Positions 46,936 to 57,366 of a stretch of 64,000 nt of DNA are shown piece by piece. Positions within the stretch are counted from its first letter, which is position 1, and the number at the start of each line of letters is the position of its first letter. Position numbers and translations under genes: made by a program. Under the pieces are notes generated by a model. That model was given only the letters and a program-made list of their open reading frames with translations, had not been told where the DNA came from and did not search any database. The stretch spans positions 56,452-120,451 of the forward strand of contig JADIYN010000020.1 in NCBI GenBank assembly GCA_016705335.1, read 5' to 3'. The DNA comes from Draconibacterium sp. (GTDB taxonomy: Bacteria > Bacteroidota > Bacteroidia > Bacteroidales > Prolixibacteraceae).

Positions 46936-47002
46936 TTTTTATTGACCGGCATCCCCAAAATGAGGGCTGCAAATTAATAAAAAATTGTGAATAAAAAATA
47001 AG

Positions 47003-48046
47003 CTATTCACTAATTTCCCCCCGTAAGCTTTTATTCAGGTACATTTTAATTTCATTATTACTTAAGGATTGCCCTAACAAAAACATTAACTTGGTAATAG
47101 CTGCTTCAGCAGTCATATCTTTTCCAGAAACTACTCCTGCATTTAGTAATTCCAAACTGGTTTCATACTGACCCATAATAACCCTTCCACCTTCGCATTG
47201 TGTAATATTTAATACTACAATACCGTTTTTAATTGCTTTTTTTATGCAGTTTATCAGCCATAATGAAGTAGGAACATTTCCTGAACCAAATGTTTCCAGA
47301 ACAATTCCTTTAAGTCCGGGTATATCAATTATAGAATTAAAAACCTTTTCACTTATACCCGGAAACATTTTAAGTATTACTACATTATCATCAAACCTTG
47401 TATTGATTTTTAAGATTCCATTATTTTCGGGATGATAAATAAATTCGTCGCTGTAACGAATATCAACACCCGCAACTGCAAGCGCCGGATAATTTACCGA
47501 ATGAAATGCACTAAACTGTTCTGAATCTCTTTTAACAGTTCGGTTTCCACGGTACAATTTAAAATCGAAATAGATACATACTTCCGGTATTTTACTTTTT
47601 CCACCTTGTTTAGCAGCCGCAATCTCAACAGAAGTAATCAGGTTTTCCTTGCCATCTGTTCTTATTGTTCCGATTGGCAGTTGCGAACCTGTTAATATTA
47701 TTGGCTTATCAAGGTTTTCGAACATGAAACTTAACGCAGATGCCGTGTAAGCCATAGTATCTGTTCCATGCAGTATTACAAAACCATCGTAAGTATTATA
47801 ATTTTTTTTAATTATGAGTGCAATTTTAACCCAAACAGAGGGATTCATGTTTGAAGAATCGAGAACGGGGTTAAGTACAATAGTTTTGATATTATAATTG
47901 AATTTGTTTAGTTCAGGGACTTCTTTTAAAATTTGGTCGAACTTAACGGGTGATAAAGTGCCTGATTCCAAATGTTGTACCATTCCAATTGTACCGCCGG
48001 TATATATTATTAGTATGGATGTTTTTTCTCTTTTTTCTGGTGACAT
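47003..48046 (-). CDS. ansA: Type I (cytoplasmic) L-asparaginase
   Basis: 347 residues from ATG 48044-48046 (MSPEKREKTSILII). Both catalytic threonine sites are visible: IIYTGGTIGM near the start and ILHGTDTMAYTASALSF (TDT..(E/Y)TA). LTGSQLPIGTIRTDGKENL and ETFGSGNVPT are also typical. There is no signal peptide, so cytoplasmic. The frame is open to 48085 but there it overlaps tatD. It lies 28 bases after the tatD stop on the same strand and is probably co-transcribed. Confidence 0.92.
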   Translation of the reverse strand: MSPEKREKTSILIIYTGGTIGMVQHLESGTLSPVKFDQILKEVPELNKFNYNIKTIVLNPVLDSSNMNPSVWVKIALIIKKNYNTYDGFVILHGTDTMAYTASALSFMFENLDKPIILTGSQLPIGTIRTDGKENLITSVEIAAAKQGGKSKIPEVCIYFDFKLYRGNRTVKRDSEQFSAFHSVNYPALAVAGVDIRYSDEFIYHPENNGILKINTRFDDNVVILKMFPGISEKVFNSIIDIPGLKGIVLETFGSGNVPTSLWLINCIKKAIKNGIVVLNITQCEGGRVIMGQYETSLELLNAGVVSGKDMTAEAAITKLMFLLGQSLSNNEIKMYLNKSLRGEISE

Positions 48047-48074
48047 AGGAATGGTTTGATTTTGCTGCAATTTA

Positions 48075-48840
48075 TTAAATACCAAACAAACTACGCGAGT
48101 TTTCAGTAGTTATTTCAGCGATATCTTTAATGGGTATCTGATATATTTCTGATAACTTTTGTGCAACATAAACCAAATACGAACTTTCATTCCGCTGGCC
48201 ACGTTTTGGATTTGGCGATAAATAGGGTGCATCTGTCTCCAGAACGAGTTTAGTTAATTCAATTTGTTTAAGGACCTGAGTTAGATTACTATTTTTGTAT
48301 GTCACAACTCCTCCAATTCCTAATAAAAAATCCTAAATCGATTACTTTTTTTGCTTCTGTCTCATCTCCTGAAAAACAATGGAAGATACCCTTTAATGTA
48401 CCATCCTGTTCTTCATTTACAATCTCATAAACTTCATTAAATGATTCTCTTACGTGAATTACAATAGGAAGATTACGTGATTTGGCCAATTTTATCTGAT
48501 GGCGGAAAGCATCTTTTTGTTCATTGATATATGTCCGATCCCAATAAAGATCGATTCCAATTTCGCCAATTCCATAAAATTTTTGTTTTTCAAGCCAGTA
48601 TTCAACAAGCGAAAGTTCTTCTTTGTAATCATGTGAAACAGAAGTAGGATGAAGTCCCATTAGCGGGTAACAAACATGAGGATATGCATTACTTAGGTCA
48701 AGTAATCTTTTAATCGTACCTGAATCGATGTTCGGAAGTACAATTTTTCTGACATCATTATTATAGGCATTTTGAAGTACCTCTTCAATGTCGTCATTAA
48801 AATCTTCAGAATAAATATGTGAGTGTGTATCAATCAGCAT
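48075..48840 (-). CDS. tatD: TatD family metal-dependent hydrolase, frameshifted
   Basis: About 255 residues from ATG 48838-48840 (MLIDTHSHIYSEDF). The His-x-His metal pair is in DTHSHIY. GLHPTSV, GEIGIDLYWDRTYI, IVIHVRES and IFHCFSGD follow. An indel near 48315 restores DLGFFLGIGGVVTYKN and joins the last piece, with LVLETDAPYLSPNPKRG (metal Asp). Putative 3'-5' DNA exonuclease or deoxyribonuclease of the TIM-barrel amidohydrolase fold. Confidence 0.92.
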
Positions 48841-48968
48841 GTCAGAAAAATTTCGACAAATGTATAAAAGCAATTTATCCTGAAACTCAATTTAACTTTA
48901 ACAAAAAATTAAGTTTTCACTGTATCTCAGGATATATGAAAATATACAATCGATATTTATGGTTGGAT

Positions 48969-50302
48969 TTACACAATTCCTGGGCAAGCATTGCGTCGGC
49001 TACTTTGACAAAACCACCAATATTGGCTCCTTTTACATAATCCACTTTATTGCCATCTTTTCCATATGTAACGCAAGTTTCATGAATTTCTTTCATGATA
49101 TGTTTTAGCCGAATGTCAACTTCTTCACGCAACCAATTATACCTCATGCTGTTTTGCGACATTTCAAGACCTGAAACTGCAACACCACCTGCATTAACAG
49201 CTTTTCCCGGAGCGTAATCAATGTGTTCCGAAAGAATTTCCACGGCACCTGCAGTACAACCCATATTTGACGCTTCTGCAACCATTTTACAGCCATTTTT
49301 TATAAGCTCTTTTGCATCTTCCGCATTTAATTCATTTTCGGTTGCACATGGAATGGCCAAATTAACGGGAATTTCCCAGGGATGTTTGCCTGAAATAAAT
49401 TTAGCTCCAAATTCCTGCGCATAGGGTTGTACAATGTCGTTATTCGTAGCCCTGAGTTCAAGTAAGTATTCAACTTTATCTCCTTTTATTCCATCAGCAT
49501 CGTATATATAGCCGTCAGGACCGGAAATGGTTACTACTTTTCCTCCCAGCTCATTGATTTTTGTAATAGTACCCCAGGCTACATTCCCAAATCCCGAAAC
49601 TGAAATGGTTTGTCCTTCTATATCTTTACCGATTCGGTGTAACATATGTTGAGCAAAATAAACAGCACCAAACCCAGTAGCTTCCGGACGAATCAAACTT
49701 CCTCCCCAGGCAAGTCCTTTACCTGTTAATACACCTGTGAACTCGTTTTTTAATCGTTTATACTGACCAAACAAATATCCAATTTCGCGTCCTCCAACAC
49801 CAATATCACCGGCAGGTACATCTGTATTAGGTCCAATATGCCTGTAAAGTTCGCTCATAAACGACTGGCAAAATCGCATAATTTCACTATCAGTTTTTCC
49901 TTTAGGGCTGAAATCAGATCCACCCTTTCCTCCTCCCATTGGTAATGTGGTCAGACTGTTTTTAAATGTTTGTTCGAAACCGAGAAATTTCAAAATACTT
50001 AAAGTTACGCTGGCATGAAAACGTAATCCACCTTTATATGGTCCCAATGCTGAATTGAACTCAACCCTGTAACCGCGGTTAATTTGAACATCTCCCCGGT
50101 CATCAACCCATGGTACCCGAAACATGATTACCCGTTCAGGTTCAACCATTCTTTCAAGGATTTTGGCCTTGATGTATCTTGGGTTTTTACTGTAATAATC
50201 CCAAACAGAAATTATAACTTCTTCAACTGCCTGATGAAACTCACTCTCTCCCGGAGTTCGTTTTTCTAAATCAACTATGAATTTATTTATATCTGCATTC
50301 AT
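48969..50302 (-). CDS. gdhA: NADP-type glutamate dehydrogenase
   Basis: About 444 residues. Converts 2-oxoglutarate and ammonia to glutamate. Seen are RVPWVDDRGDVQINRGYRVEFNSALGPYKGGLRFH, the catalytic lysine region LPMGGGKGGSDFSPKG, PAGDIGVGGREIGYLFG, VSGFGNVAWGT (nucleotide site) and GVAVSGLEMSQNS. As read the frame runs on to 48917 with an odd tail (ELCKSNHKYRLYIF). One extra G near 48981 gives MLAQGIV and a stop at 48969-48971, the usual ending, so I use that. Transcribed alone. Confidence 0.95.
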
Positions 50303-50470
50303 TTCAATAATGATTTTAAAGTTTTTAGCTCAAAGATATGATTCTTAAAATTGAAAATACAAGGGGATTTATCATATTCCTAAATGATAACTGCTCTGGA
50401 TAAGAATCATTTAGCACATTAAAAAACATGTTTAAAAACAGTGTATGACAAAAGTCAGATTTCTATGAAT

Positions 50471-50508
50471 AAAAAAAAGCCCTTTTCTTTTCAGAAAAGA
50501 GCTTTTTA
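50471..50508 (-). terminator. Rho-independent terminator after groEL
   Basis: On the minus strand AAAAAGCTCTTTTCT pairs with AGAAAAGGGCTTTTT (one mismatch), followed by a T run. It lies about 20 bases after the groEL stop. Confidence 0.88.
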
Positions 50509-50526
50509 AATATTTTGTGGTTTCGA

Positions 50527-52167
50527 TTACATCATTCCACCCATTCCACCCATTCCGCCGGGACCACCCATTGGCATTGACTGTTTGTCTTCTTTTTCTT
50601 CAACAATTACAGCTTCTGTTGTTAAGAACATTCCTGCAATTGAGGCTGCATTTTCAAGGGCAATCCGGGTAACTTTAGCGGGGTCGATTACACCAGCTTC
50701 GTACAAATTCTGATAAACATCGGTACGTGCATTGTAGCCATAATCACCTTTACCTTCTCTAACTTTCTGAGCAACAACTGCACCTTCTTTGCCAGCATTT
50801 ACAACTATCTGGCGAAGTGGTTCTTCAATGGCTCGTTTTATAATTTCGATTCCGGTTTGCTCGTCATCATTTTCTCCTTTTAAGCTTGATAAAGCGTCGA
50901 TTGCACGAATATAGGCAACTCCACCGCCGGGAACAATGCCTTCTTCAACCGCAGCGCGGGTTGCACTTAACGCATCGTCAACGCGGTCTTTCTTTTCTTT
51001 CATTTCAACTTCTGAAGTTGCACCAACATAAATTACTGCAACACCGCCTGCCAACTTGGCCAAACGTTCCTGAAGTTTTTCTCTGTCGTAGTCTGAAGTA
51101 GTTGTTTCAATTTGTTTTTTGATCTGGCCAACACGAGCTGAAATTCCTTCAGATGCACCAGCACCATTAACGATTGTAGTAACTTCTTTGTCAACAGTAA
51201 TTTTTTCACACTGACCTAACAAATCAAGAGTTGCTTGTTCAAGTTTCATCCCTTTTTCTTCGGTAATAACAGTACCACCGGTTAAAATAGCAATGTCTTC
51301 CAGCATTTCTTTTCTGCGATCGCCAAAACCCGGAGCTTTTACAGCACAAACTTTAAGTGAACCACGTAAACGGTTTACAACCAAAGTTGCCAAAGCTTCT
51401 CCATCAACATCTTCAGAAATGATCATTAAAGGACGGCCGGTTTGTGCACTCGCTTCCAAAATTGGAAGAAGGTCTTTCATTGTACTGATTTTTTTGTCGT
51501 AAATCAGAATGAAAGGGTTTTCGAGTTCAGCAGCCATTTTTTCTGCGTCGGTTATAAAGTAAGGAGAAATATAACCTCTGTCGAATTGCATACCTTCAAC
51601 TACGTCAACGTATGTATCGGTTCCTTTTGATTCTTCAATTGTGATAACTCCTTCTTTATGAACTTTCTGCATTGCTTCGGCAATCAATTTGCCAATAGTG
51701 TCATCATTGTTTGCAGCAACCTTTGCAACCGATTCGATTTTTGCATAGTCGTCGCCAATGGTTTGTGCCTGACTTGCAATACTTTCAACTACATGTGCAA
51801 CAGCTTTGTCGATACCACGTTTCAAATCCATTGGATTTGCACCGGCAGCAACGTTTTTCAAACCTACTGTAATAATTGATTGAGCCAAAACAGTGGCAGT
51901 TGTTGTTCCATCACCAGCATCATCGCCGGTTTTTGAAGCAACTTCTTTAACCATTTGTGCACCAATATTTTCGTATGCGTCTTTTAGGTCGATTTCTTTT
52001 GCAACCGTTACACCATCTTTTGTAATTTGAGGTGCACCAAATTTCTTTTCAATAACAACATTGCGACCTTTTGGCCCCAAAGTTACTTTAACTGCATTTG
52101 CCAGTTTATCAACGCCGCTTTTCAGCTTTTCGCGGGCTTCAATTTCGAATTTAATTTCTTTTGACAT
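50527..52167 (-). CDS. groEL: Chaperonin GroEL (60 kDa)
   Basis: 546 residues, intact. Forms the double-ring folding chamber with GroES. Signatures are TLGPKGRNVVIEKKFGAPQITKDG, GDGTTTATVLAQ (ATP site), AAVEEGIVPGGG and the Gly/Met-rich C-terminal tail (GGPGGMGGMGGMM). It is 25 bases downstream of groES. Confidence 0.98.
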   Translation of the reverse strand: MSKEIKFEIEAREKLKSGVDKLANAVKVTLGPKGRNVVIEKKFGAPQITKDGVTVAKEIDLKDAYENIGAQMVKEVASKTGDDAGDGTTTATVLAQSIITVGLKNVAAGANPMDLKRGIDKAVAHVVESIASQAQTIGDDYAKIESVAKVAANNDDTIGKLIAEAMQKVHKEGVITIEESKGTDTYVDVVEGMQFDRGYISPYFITDAEKMAAELENPFILIYDKKISTMKDLLPILEASAQTGRPLMIISEDVDGEALATLVVNRLRGSLKVCAVKAPGFGDRRKEMLEDIAILTGGTVITEEKGMKLEQATLDLLGQCEKITVDKEVTTIVNGAGASEGISARVGQIKKQIETTTSDYDREKLQERLAKLAGGVAVIYVGATSEVEMKEKKDRVDDALSATRAAVEEGIVPGGGVAYIRAIDALSSLKGENDDEQTGIEIIKRAIEEPLRQIVVNAGKEGAVVAQKVREGKGDYGYNARTDVYQNLYEAGVIDPAKVTRIALENAASIAGMFLTTEAVIVEEKEDKQSMPMGGPGGMGGMGGMM

Positions 52168-52192
52168 AGTATTTCTTTAATTTTGATTTTAA

Positions 52193-52471
52193 TTAAGCGA
52201 TGTACAATACATCGGATTGTGACATTAACAAGTAATCTTCTCCGTCAATATTCAACTCTGTGCCCGAATATCTTCCGTAGAAAACAACATCACCAACTTT
52301 CAGTTCCATTGGTTCGTCTTTTTTACCGCCACCCACCAATAATACTGTTCCAATTTGTGGTTTTTCTTTAGCTGAATCGGGAATAATTATTCCACTTACT
52401 GTTTTCTCTTCCGCTGCCTTTGGTTGAACAAGGATTTTTCCAGCCAGAATTTTACCTTTTAAATCTGCCAT
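52193..52471 (-). CDS. groES: Co-chaperonin GroES (10 kDa)
   Basis: 92 residues. LKGKILAGKILVQPKAAEEKT is followed by the mobile loop SGIIIPDSAKEKPQIGTV, then GDVVFYGRYSGTEL. It caps the GroEL ring. First gene of groES-groEL. I looked for a CIRCE inverted repeat (TTAGCACTC-type) upstream and did not find one. Confidence 0.97.
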   Translation of the reverse strand: MADLKGKILAGKILVQPKAAEEKTVSGIIIPDSAKEKPQIGTVLLVGGGKKDEPMELKVGDVVFYGRYSGTELNIDGEDYLLMSQSDVLYIA

Positions 52472-52968
52472 AGTTTTATAAGTTTTTATTTTAATTAAAC
52501 ATTATTATTAAAAAATCGACACCGTGCTTTTACATAATCTGTGCCAACCACACTACAATACGTATTTTAACAAAAACAAGGACAAAATTTCACAGATAGT
52601 TTAAACGGATTTAAATGTGATAGGTCCAATGTGTTAAGTTTCAAGCAGCTACATAAAATGACAATGCTTCTGACATGGTGTCAGAGTTTATTAATTCTTA
52701 TTTTAATATTTCTTGATATGTTAATTTTTCAAACAGTTTAACTTTCGTAAAAAAAGAATGCCATCAGATTTCCTGACAGCATTCATTGTATTATTCAAAT
52801 TGATTAAAAAACTATTTCAAATGAAAAACTTGCATTGCGAGAATAAGGTGTTAAATGACTGGTCATTAGTAGAAATATGAAAATAAGTAAATGTTGCTCA
52901 GATTCATTTTTCACTTAAAATATTGCATAAACATCAATTCAAAATAAACATCAAGATTTGTTTTTGCT
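52472..52968. other. Intergenic region with two hairpins, no gene
   Basis: About 497 bases between groES and the oxidoreductase stop. It contains the minus-strand terminator listed separately and a short perfect hairpin TCTGACA-TGG-TGTCAGA (52669-52685) of unknown role, which could be a protein-binding palindrome near the groES promoter. No coding frame is convincing. Confidence 0.5.
52748..52784 (-). terminator. Terminator downstream of the Gfo/Idh/MocA gene
   Basis: Read on the minus strand: GAATGC, TGTCAG, loop, CTGATGG, GCATTC, then TTTTTTTAC. It lies about 185 bases after the oxidoreductase stop, so the transcript would have a long 3' end. Confidence 0.65.
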
Positions 52969-54450
52969 TTACCATTTCCAGCCATCTCTGTATTTATGTT
53001 TTATCCATTCCTCGCACATTTCCTTCGCATTCCAAACTACTTCCTGTTTCGATTGATCATCAACCCGTTTGGTAACCACGTCAGAAGAGAAAGGCAAAAG
53101 TTTTGTTGTTCTAAGTTTTTCATCGGGTGAAATATTACTTACTTTCAGATTCTCACTGTCCCAAAGAAAGGTTTTTTGAAGCGATTGCATGCGAACTGCG
53201 AGATTTCCCATTACCACCATTTCGTTGAATGGGCCAGCATATTCGAAACTTGAAGCAGGTTTTCCTCCATTTTTGCAGCAGTTCACAAAATGCATTTCGT
53301 GTCGGCCACCTCCATTCGGATCGTCTGGAATCCTTTCGAGTTTTACTTTGGTTTCGGGAATGGTTTCTGATCCGTTTTTATACACTTTCCAGTTTTCCCC
53401 GTAACTTTCAGCAATAAGTGTTGCCTCAGAACCAACCAACATAAATCCGCCTCCGGGATTCATTGGTGCATCAAGTGGCAAATCGAACGGACGTGCGGGC
53501 ATCAATCCTCCATCGTACCAGGTTAATTCAAGTTCGGGCGCTGCACAATAAGCTAAATTTTCACGTGCCGGGAATAGAAATGTAACCTTAGATGAAACTG
53601 GTGCACTTTCAGTATTTACAAGCGAAGAACTTGCCTGAAATGCTTTTGGAGCGCCCAATTTCAGCGCAAAATAGGGTACATCCAGCAGGTGACATCCCAT
53701 ATCACCAAGAGCGCCGGTTCCAAAATCCCACCAACCTCTCCAAATCCATGGGTGATATTCAGGATTGTAAGCCCGCATTTTTGTTGGACCAATAAACAAA
53801 TCCCAATCCAAAGTTTTAGGTATTTTTTCTTCTTTCAGCGGCTGTGGCATTCCCTGGCGCCAGATTGGCCTGTTTGTCCACACATGTGCTTCTTTCACTT
53901 CGCCCAGACCACCACTTTGAACTATTTCTGCCACTTCATAAACTGTATCATCCGAGTGTCCTTCATTCCCCATTTGTGTAACAACATTGTATCTTTTTGC
54001 TGCTTCAGTCAATTGCCGCGATTCCCAAACCGTGTGTGTTAAAGGTTTCTGGCAATACACATGTTTACCCAGTTGCATGGCAGTCATTGCAGTAATTGCG
54101 TGTGTATGGTCGGGTGTGGCAATTACAACCGCTTCAATATCTTTTTGTTTTTCAAACATTTCCCTGAAATCCTTATATTTTTCAGCTTTCGGATAGGTTT
54201 TGAAAACGGGGTTGGCATAATCCCAGTCAACATCGCAAAGTGCAACCATATTTTGCCCCGGCATATTTTTCAGGTTTACACTTCCTTTGCCGCCAATTCC
54301 GATTCCGGCGATATTCAATTTATCACTTGGAGCAATATGTCCCAAACCCGAAACGGTAAAACCCGGGATAATGGTAAAAGCTGCAAGTGCTGTTGTTGTT
54401 GTACCAATAAATTTGCGACGCGATTGGTTTAAGTTCGATTTTGTATTCAT
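52969..54450 (-). CDS. Gfo/Idh/MocA-family oxidoreductase with Tat signal
   Basis: 493 residues. The N-terminus SRRKFIGTTTTALAAFTIIPG is a twin-arginine export signal. The Rossmann domain begins LNIAGIGIGGKGSVNL, followed by ALCDVDW, VVIATPDHTHAITAMTAMQLGKHVYCQKPLTHTVWE (EKP-like motif, here QKP) and MGNEGHSDD. The C-terminal half is the large alpha/beta domain with WWDFGTGALGDMGCHLLDVPY. This subgroup is exported with bound NAD(P) and usually acts on sugars in the periplasm. Substrate unknown. Intact and transcribed alone. Confidence 0.92.
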   Translation of the reverse strand: MNTKSNLNQSRRKFIGTTTTALAAFTIIPGFTVSGLGHIAPSDKLNIAGIGIGGKGSVNLKNMPGQNMVALCDVDWDYANPVFKTYPKAEKYKDFREMFEKQKDIEAVVIATPDHTHAITAMTAMQLGKHVYCQKPLTHTVWESRQLTEAAKRYNVVTQMGNEGHSDDTVYEVAEIVQSGGLGEVKEAHVWTNRPIWRQGMPQPLKEEKIPKTLDWDLFIGPTKMRAYNPEYHPWIWRGWWDFGTGALGDMGCHLLDVPYFALKLGAPKAFQASSSLVNTESAPVSSKVTFLFPARENLAYCAAPELELTWYDGGLMPARPFDLPLDAPMNPGGGFMLVGSEATLIAESYGENWKVYKNGSETIPETKVKLERIPDDPNGGGRHEMHFVNCCKNGGKPASSFEYAGPFNEMVVMGNLAVRMQSLQKTFLWDSENLKVSNISPDEKLRTTKLLPFSSDVVTKRVDDQSKQEVVWNAKEMCEEWIKHKYRDGWKW

Positions 54451-54607
54451 GTCTGTTTTGTTTTAAGATTTTAATAAAAGAAAGAAGTTAAATTTATTGA
54501 ATTCCAGTGGTTTTTAAAATTTTATTTGCCATTAAATTTGTTCAGCGAAATGTGATTGTAATTTATCTTAATTTTTCATCTTACTTTTAAGCCATTAAAA
54601 ACTTAAA

Positions 54608-55234
54608 ATGAATATTGATAAATATCCATCGAAATTACTTGAAAATGCAGTTAATGAATTTTCAAAATTACCCGGAATCGGGCGTAAAAGCGCACTTCGC
54701 CTGGTTCTTCATTTGCTAAAACAGGATGTTGAAGCTGTTAATTATTTTGGCAACAGTTTGATTCAACTTCGAAACGAAATTAAACATTGCAGGATTTGCC
54801 ACAATATTACTGATTTCGAAATTTGCCCAATTTGCAACAACCACTTGCGAAACCGCAGTGTAATTTGTGTTGTTGAGAATATTCGCGATGTAATGTCGAT
54901 TGAAAACACGCAGCAATTTAACGGGTTATACCATGTTTTGGGAGGAATTATTTCGCCAATGGACGGAATCGGGCCGGCTGATCTTGAAATTGAATCACTG
55001 GTAAAAAGAGTTGAAAAAGGTGAAATAATTGAAATAATACTTGCTCTGTCAACAACAATGGAAGGAGACACAACCAACTTTTACATTTACAGAAAACTGA
55101 AAGACAAGGAAGTACGGTTAACAACACTGGCACGCGGTGTTTCTGTGGGCGATGAACTTGAATACACCGATGAAATTACACTGGGCCGTTCGCTTGCCAA
55201 CCGTGTTCCCTACGAAACTTCAATGGGCAAATAA
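54608..55234 (+). CDS. recR: Recombination mediator RecR
   Basis: 208 residues; loads RecA at gaps together with RecO. The helix-hairpin-helix LPGIGRKSALRLVLHLL, zinc finger cysteines C61, C64, C73 and C76, and the Toprim domain with ICVVENIRDVMSIE and YHVLGGIISPMDGIGP are all present, followed by the Walker-like RGVSVGDELEYTDEITLGRSLANR. Intact. Confidence 0.97.
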   Translation: MNIDKYPSKLLENAVNEFSKLPGIGRKSALRLVLHLLKQDVEAVNYFGNSLIQLRNEIKHCRICHNITDFEICPICNNHLRNRSVICVVENIRDVMSIENTQQFNGLYHVLGGIISPMDGIGPADLEIESLVKRVEKGEIIEIILALSTTMEGDTTNFYIYRKLKDKEVRLTTLARGVSVGDELEYTDEITLGRSLANRVPYETSMGK

Positions 55235-55333
55235 TTTGAATCAAATATCAGAAAAGAACCAATTTTCCGTTATCCAAAAATGAATATTACTTTTGAAAAC
55301 TAAAGCAAACTAAAAAACCGGTTTTCGTATTTC

Positions 55334-55365
55334 GGTCTTCCGACTTCCGACTTCCAACTTTCTTA
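55334..55365. repeat. Short direct repeat (CTTCCGACTTCC type)
   Basis: The sequence GGTCTTCCGACTTCCGACTTCCAACTT is a three-fold imperfect 8-base repeat just upstream of the glycosyltransferase start. Similar tracts turn up between genes in Bacteroidetes; no function is known to me. Confidence 0.5.
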
Positions 55366-55369
55366 AAAC

Positions 55370-57325
55370 ATGAAACTTTCAGTAATTATAGTAAACTACA
55401 ACGTAAAACATTTTCTTGAGCAGTGCCTGCATTCGGTTTACAAAGCTGCGATAGGTATTGAAACAGAAATTTTTGTGGTTGATAATAATTCGGTTGACGG
55501 TTCGGCACAATTAATTCGCGAAAAATTTCCAAATCTTCATTTTATCGAAAACAAAGAAAATGTTGGTTTTTCAAGGGCAAATAACCAGGCTATCAGAATT
55601 GCAAAGGGAAAATATATTTTGCTTTTAAATCCCGATACAGTTGTCGAGGAAGATACCTTTTCAAAAGTTATCGGTTTTATGGAAAATCATCCGGATGCAG
55701 GCGGGTTGGGCGTAAAAATGATTGATGGGAAAGGTGCTTTTTTACCTGAGTCGAAACGTGGTTTACCAACTCCCTGGGTTGCTTTCTATAAAATTTTCGG
55801 ACTTTCGAAAATATTCCCCAACTCACGGAAATTTGGAAAATACCACCTTTCCTATTTAAAGGAAGACGAAGTTCATGAAATTGATGTTTTAGCTGGCGCA
55901 TTTATGTTGATGCGCAAAGAAACACTTGATAAAGTTGGGCTGCTTGACGAAACATTTTTTATGTATGGAGAAGATATTGATCTTTCGTACCGTATAACTT
56001 TGGGTGGTTACAAAAATTGTTATTTTCCCAAAACAACAATTATTCATTACAAAGGGGAAAGCACAAAAAAAGGCTCGCTCAATTATATAAGGTTTTTTTA
56101 TAACGCGATGATAATATTTGCCCGCAAACATTTTTCAGGTGGGAAAGCCGGTGTTTTTGTGTTTTTAATTCAAATGGCAATTTATTTCAGGGCATTTATT
56201 TCGCTTGCCAAACGGACATTCGCAAATATTTATTTACCTGTTTTTGATGCGGTACTGATACTTTTGGGATTTCTTTTTATTACACCTTATTGGGAAACTG
56301 TCCACTTTGGTAAATCTGATTACTATCCTCCCGAATTTATTAAAATTGTTGTGCCGGTTTATATTGTAATTTGGCTTTTGGGCATATTTTTTTCAGGTGG
56401 TTATAAAATACCGGTAAGTCTTTACAAATTAGTGCGTGGAATTTTTTGGGGTTCAATCTCAATCCTGTTGGTTTATTCACTTGTCGACGAAAGGTATCGT
56501 TTTTCGCGGGCCCTTATTTTACTTGGATCTTTGTGGGCAGTTTTTAGTCTGGTGCTGTTTAGATTGATTTTTCACTTGTTGAGAATAAAAAAATTCAGGC
56601 TCGATACAAAAAGAACAAAACGTATTGCTATTGTTGGCCATTCAAAGGAAGCTGCCAGAGTAAAACAACTGTTGGAAAGCACGCAAATCAGATCAGAATT
56701 GGCTGGTTTTATTGCGCTCGATCATTCTGACAGAGGACAAAATTATATTGGTCAGTTAGATCAACTTTCTGAAATAATCAGGATAAACCGAATTAACGAA
56801 ATTATTTTTTGTGCCGAAAATATCAGTTCTGCTCAAATTATTCGTGCCATGCTCGATTTAACTCAGCTTGACATGGACTACAAAATTGCTCCGCCTGAAA
56901 GTATAAGTATTATTGGCAGTAATTCCATCCACACTGCCGGCGATTTGTATGTAGTAAATGTTAACGCTATTTCAAAGCAATCAAACCGGCGCAACAAAAG
57001 AATTTTTGACATTCTTACGTCACTTTTTTTGCTTGTACTTAGTCCGGTTATTTTGTGGTTTTTCGAAAATAAATCTCATTTTATGGGAAATATTTTCAGT
57101 GTTTTCAAAGGAAAAAAAACCTGGGTTGGTTATATTTCTGAACCCGGTTTGTTCGAAAATTTACCTGTAATAAAAAATGGGGTACTCAATCCAGCAAATC
57201 TTTTTGCCGAACTAAAACTGGATGCTGAAAAGAAATCGCAATTAAATATGATTTACGCCAAAGATTACAACATTTCCACTGATTTTGAGATATTACAAAA
57301 AGGTTGGAAGAATCTGGACATATAA
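55370..57325 (+). CDS. GT2 glycosyltransferase fused to a PglC/WcaJ-like membrane domain lacking the transferase core
   Basis: 651 residues. Residues about 1-250 form a GT-A fold of family 2 (rhamnosyltransferase-like): SVIIVNYNVKHFLEQCL, VVDNNSVDGS, NPDTVVEED (DXD-like) and FFMYGEDIDLSYRI. Then come about four membrane helices (about 290-405) and a Rossmann domain (IAIVGHSKEAARVKQLL ... INEIIFCAEN), as in the N-terminal half of WcaJ-type phosphoglycosyl transferases. At about 540 the text RRNKRIFDILTSLFLLVLSPVIL is the re-entrant helix of such transferases. The following segment (GKKTWVGYISEPGLFENLPVIKNGV) has only the tail of the catalytic domain; the K.RSM/DE active-site region is not seen. 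Probable envelope polysaccharide enzyme. Stands alone. Confidence 0.82.
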   Translation: MKLSVIIVNYNVKHFLEQCLHSVYKAAIGIETEIFVVDNNSVDGSAQLIREKFPNLHFIENKENVGFSRANNQAIRIAKGKYILLLNPDTVVEEDTFSKVIGFMENHPDAGGLGVKMIDGKGAFLPESKRGLPTPWVAFYKIFGLSKIFPNSRKFGKYHLSYLKEDEVHEIDVLAGAFMLMRKETLDKVGLLDETFFMYGEDIDLSYRITLGGYKNCYFPKTTIIHYKGESTKKGSLNYIRFFYNAMIIFARKHFSGGKAGVFVFLIQMAIYFRAFISLAKRTFANIYLPVFDAVLILLGFLFITPYWETVHFGKSDYYPPEFIKIVVPVYIVIWLLGIFFSGGYKIPVSLYKLVRGIFWGSISILLVYSLVDERYRFSRALILLGSLWAVFSLVLFRLIFHLLRIKKFRLDTKRTKRIAIVGHSKEAARVKQLLESTQIRSELAGFIALDHSDRGQNYIGQLDQLSEIIRINRINEIIFCAENISSAQIIRAMLDLTQLDMDYKIAPPESISIIGSNSIHTAGDLYVVNVNAISKQSNRRNKRIFDILTSLFLLVLSPVILWFFENKSHFMGNIFSVFKGKKTWVGYISEPGLFENLPVIKNGVLNPANLFAELKLDAEKKSQLNMIYAKDYNISTDFEILQKGWKNLDI

Positions 57326-57366
57326 ATTACAGCCTGTTTGAATGATATTAAAAACTTAATTTTCAA

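Noticed and set aside
52472..52968. CIRCE/HrcA operator upstream of groES
   Set aside because: No TTAGCACTC-N9-GAGTGCTAA-like repeat found; the palindrome TCTGACA-TGG-TGTCAGA at 52669 does not match it.
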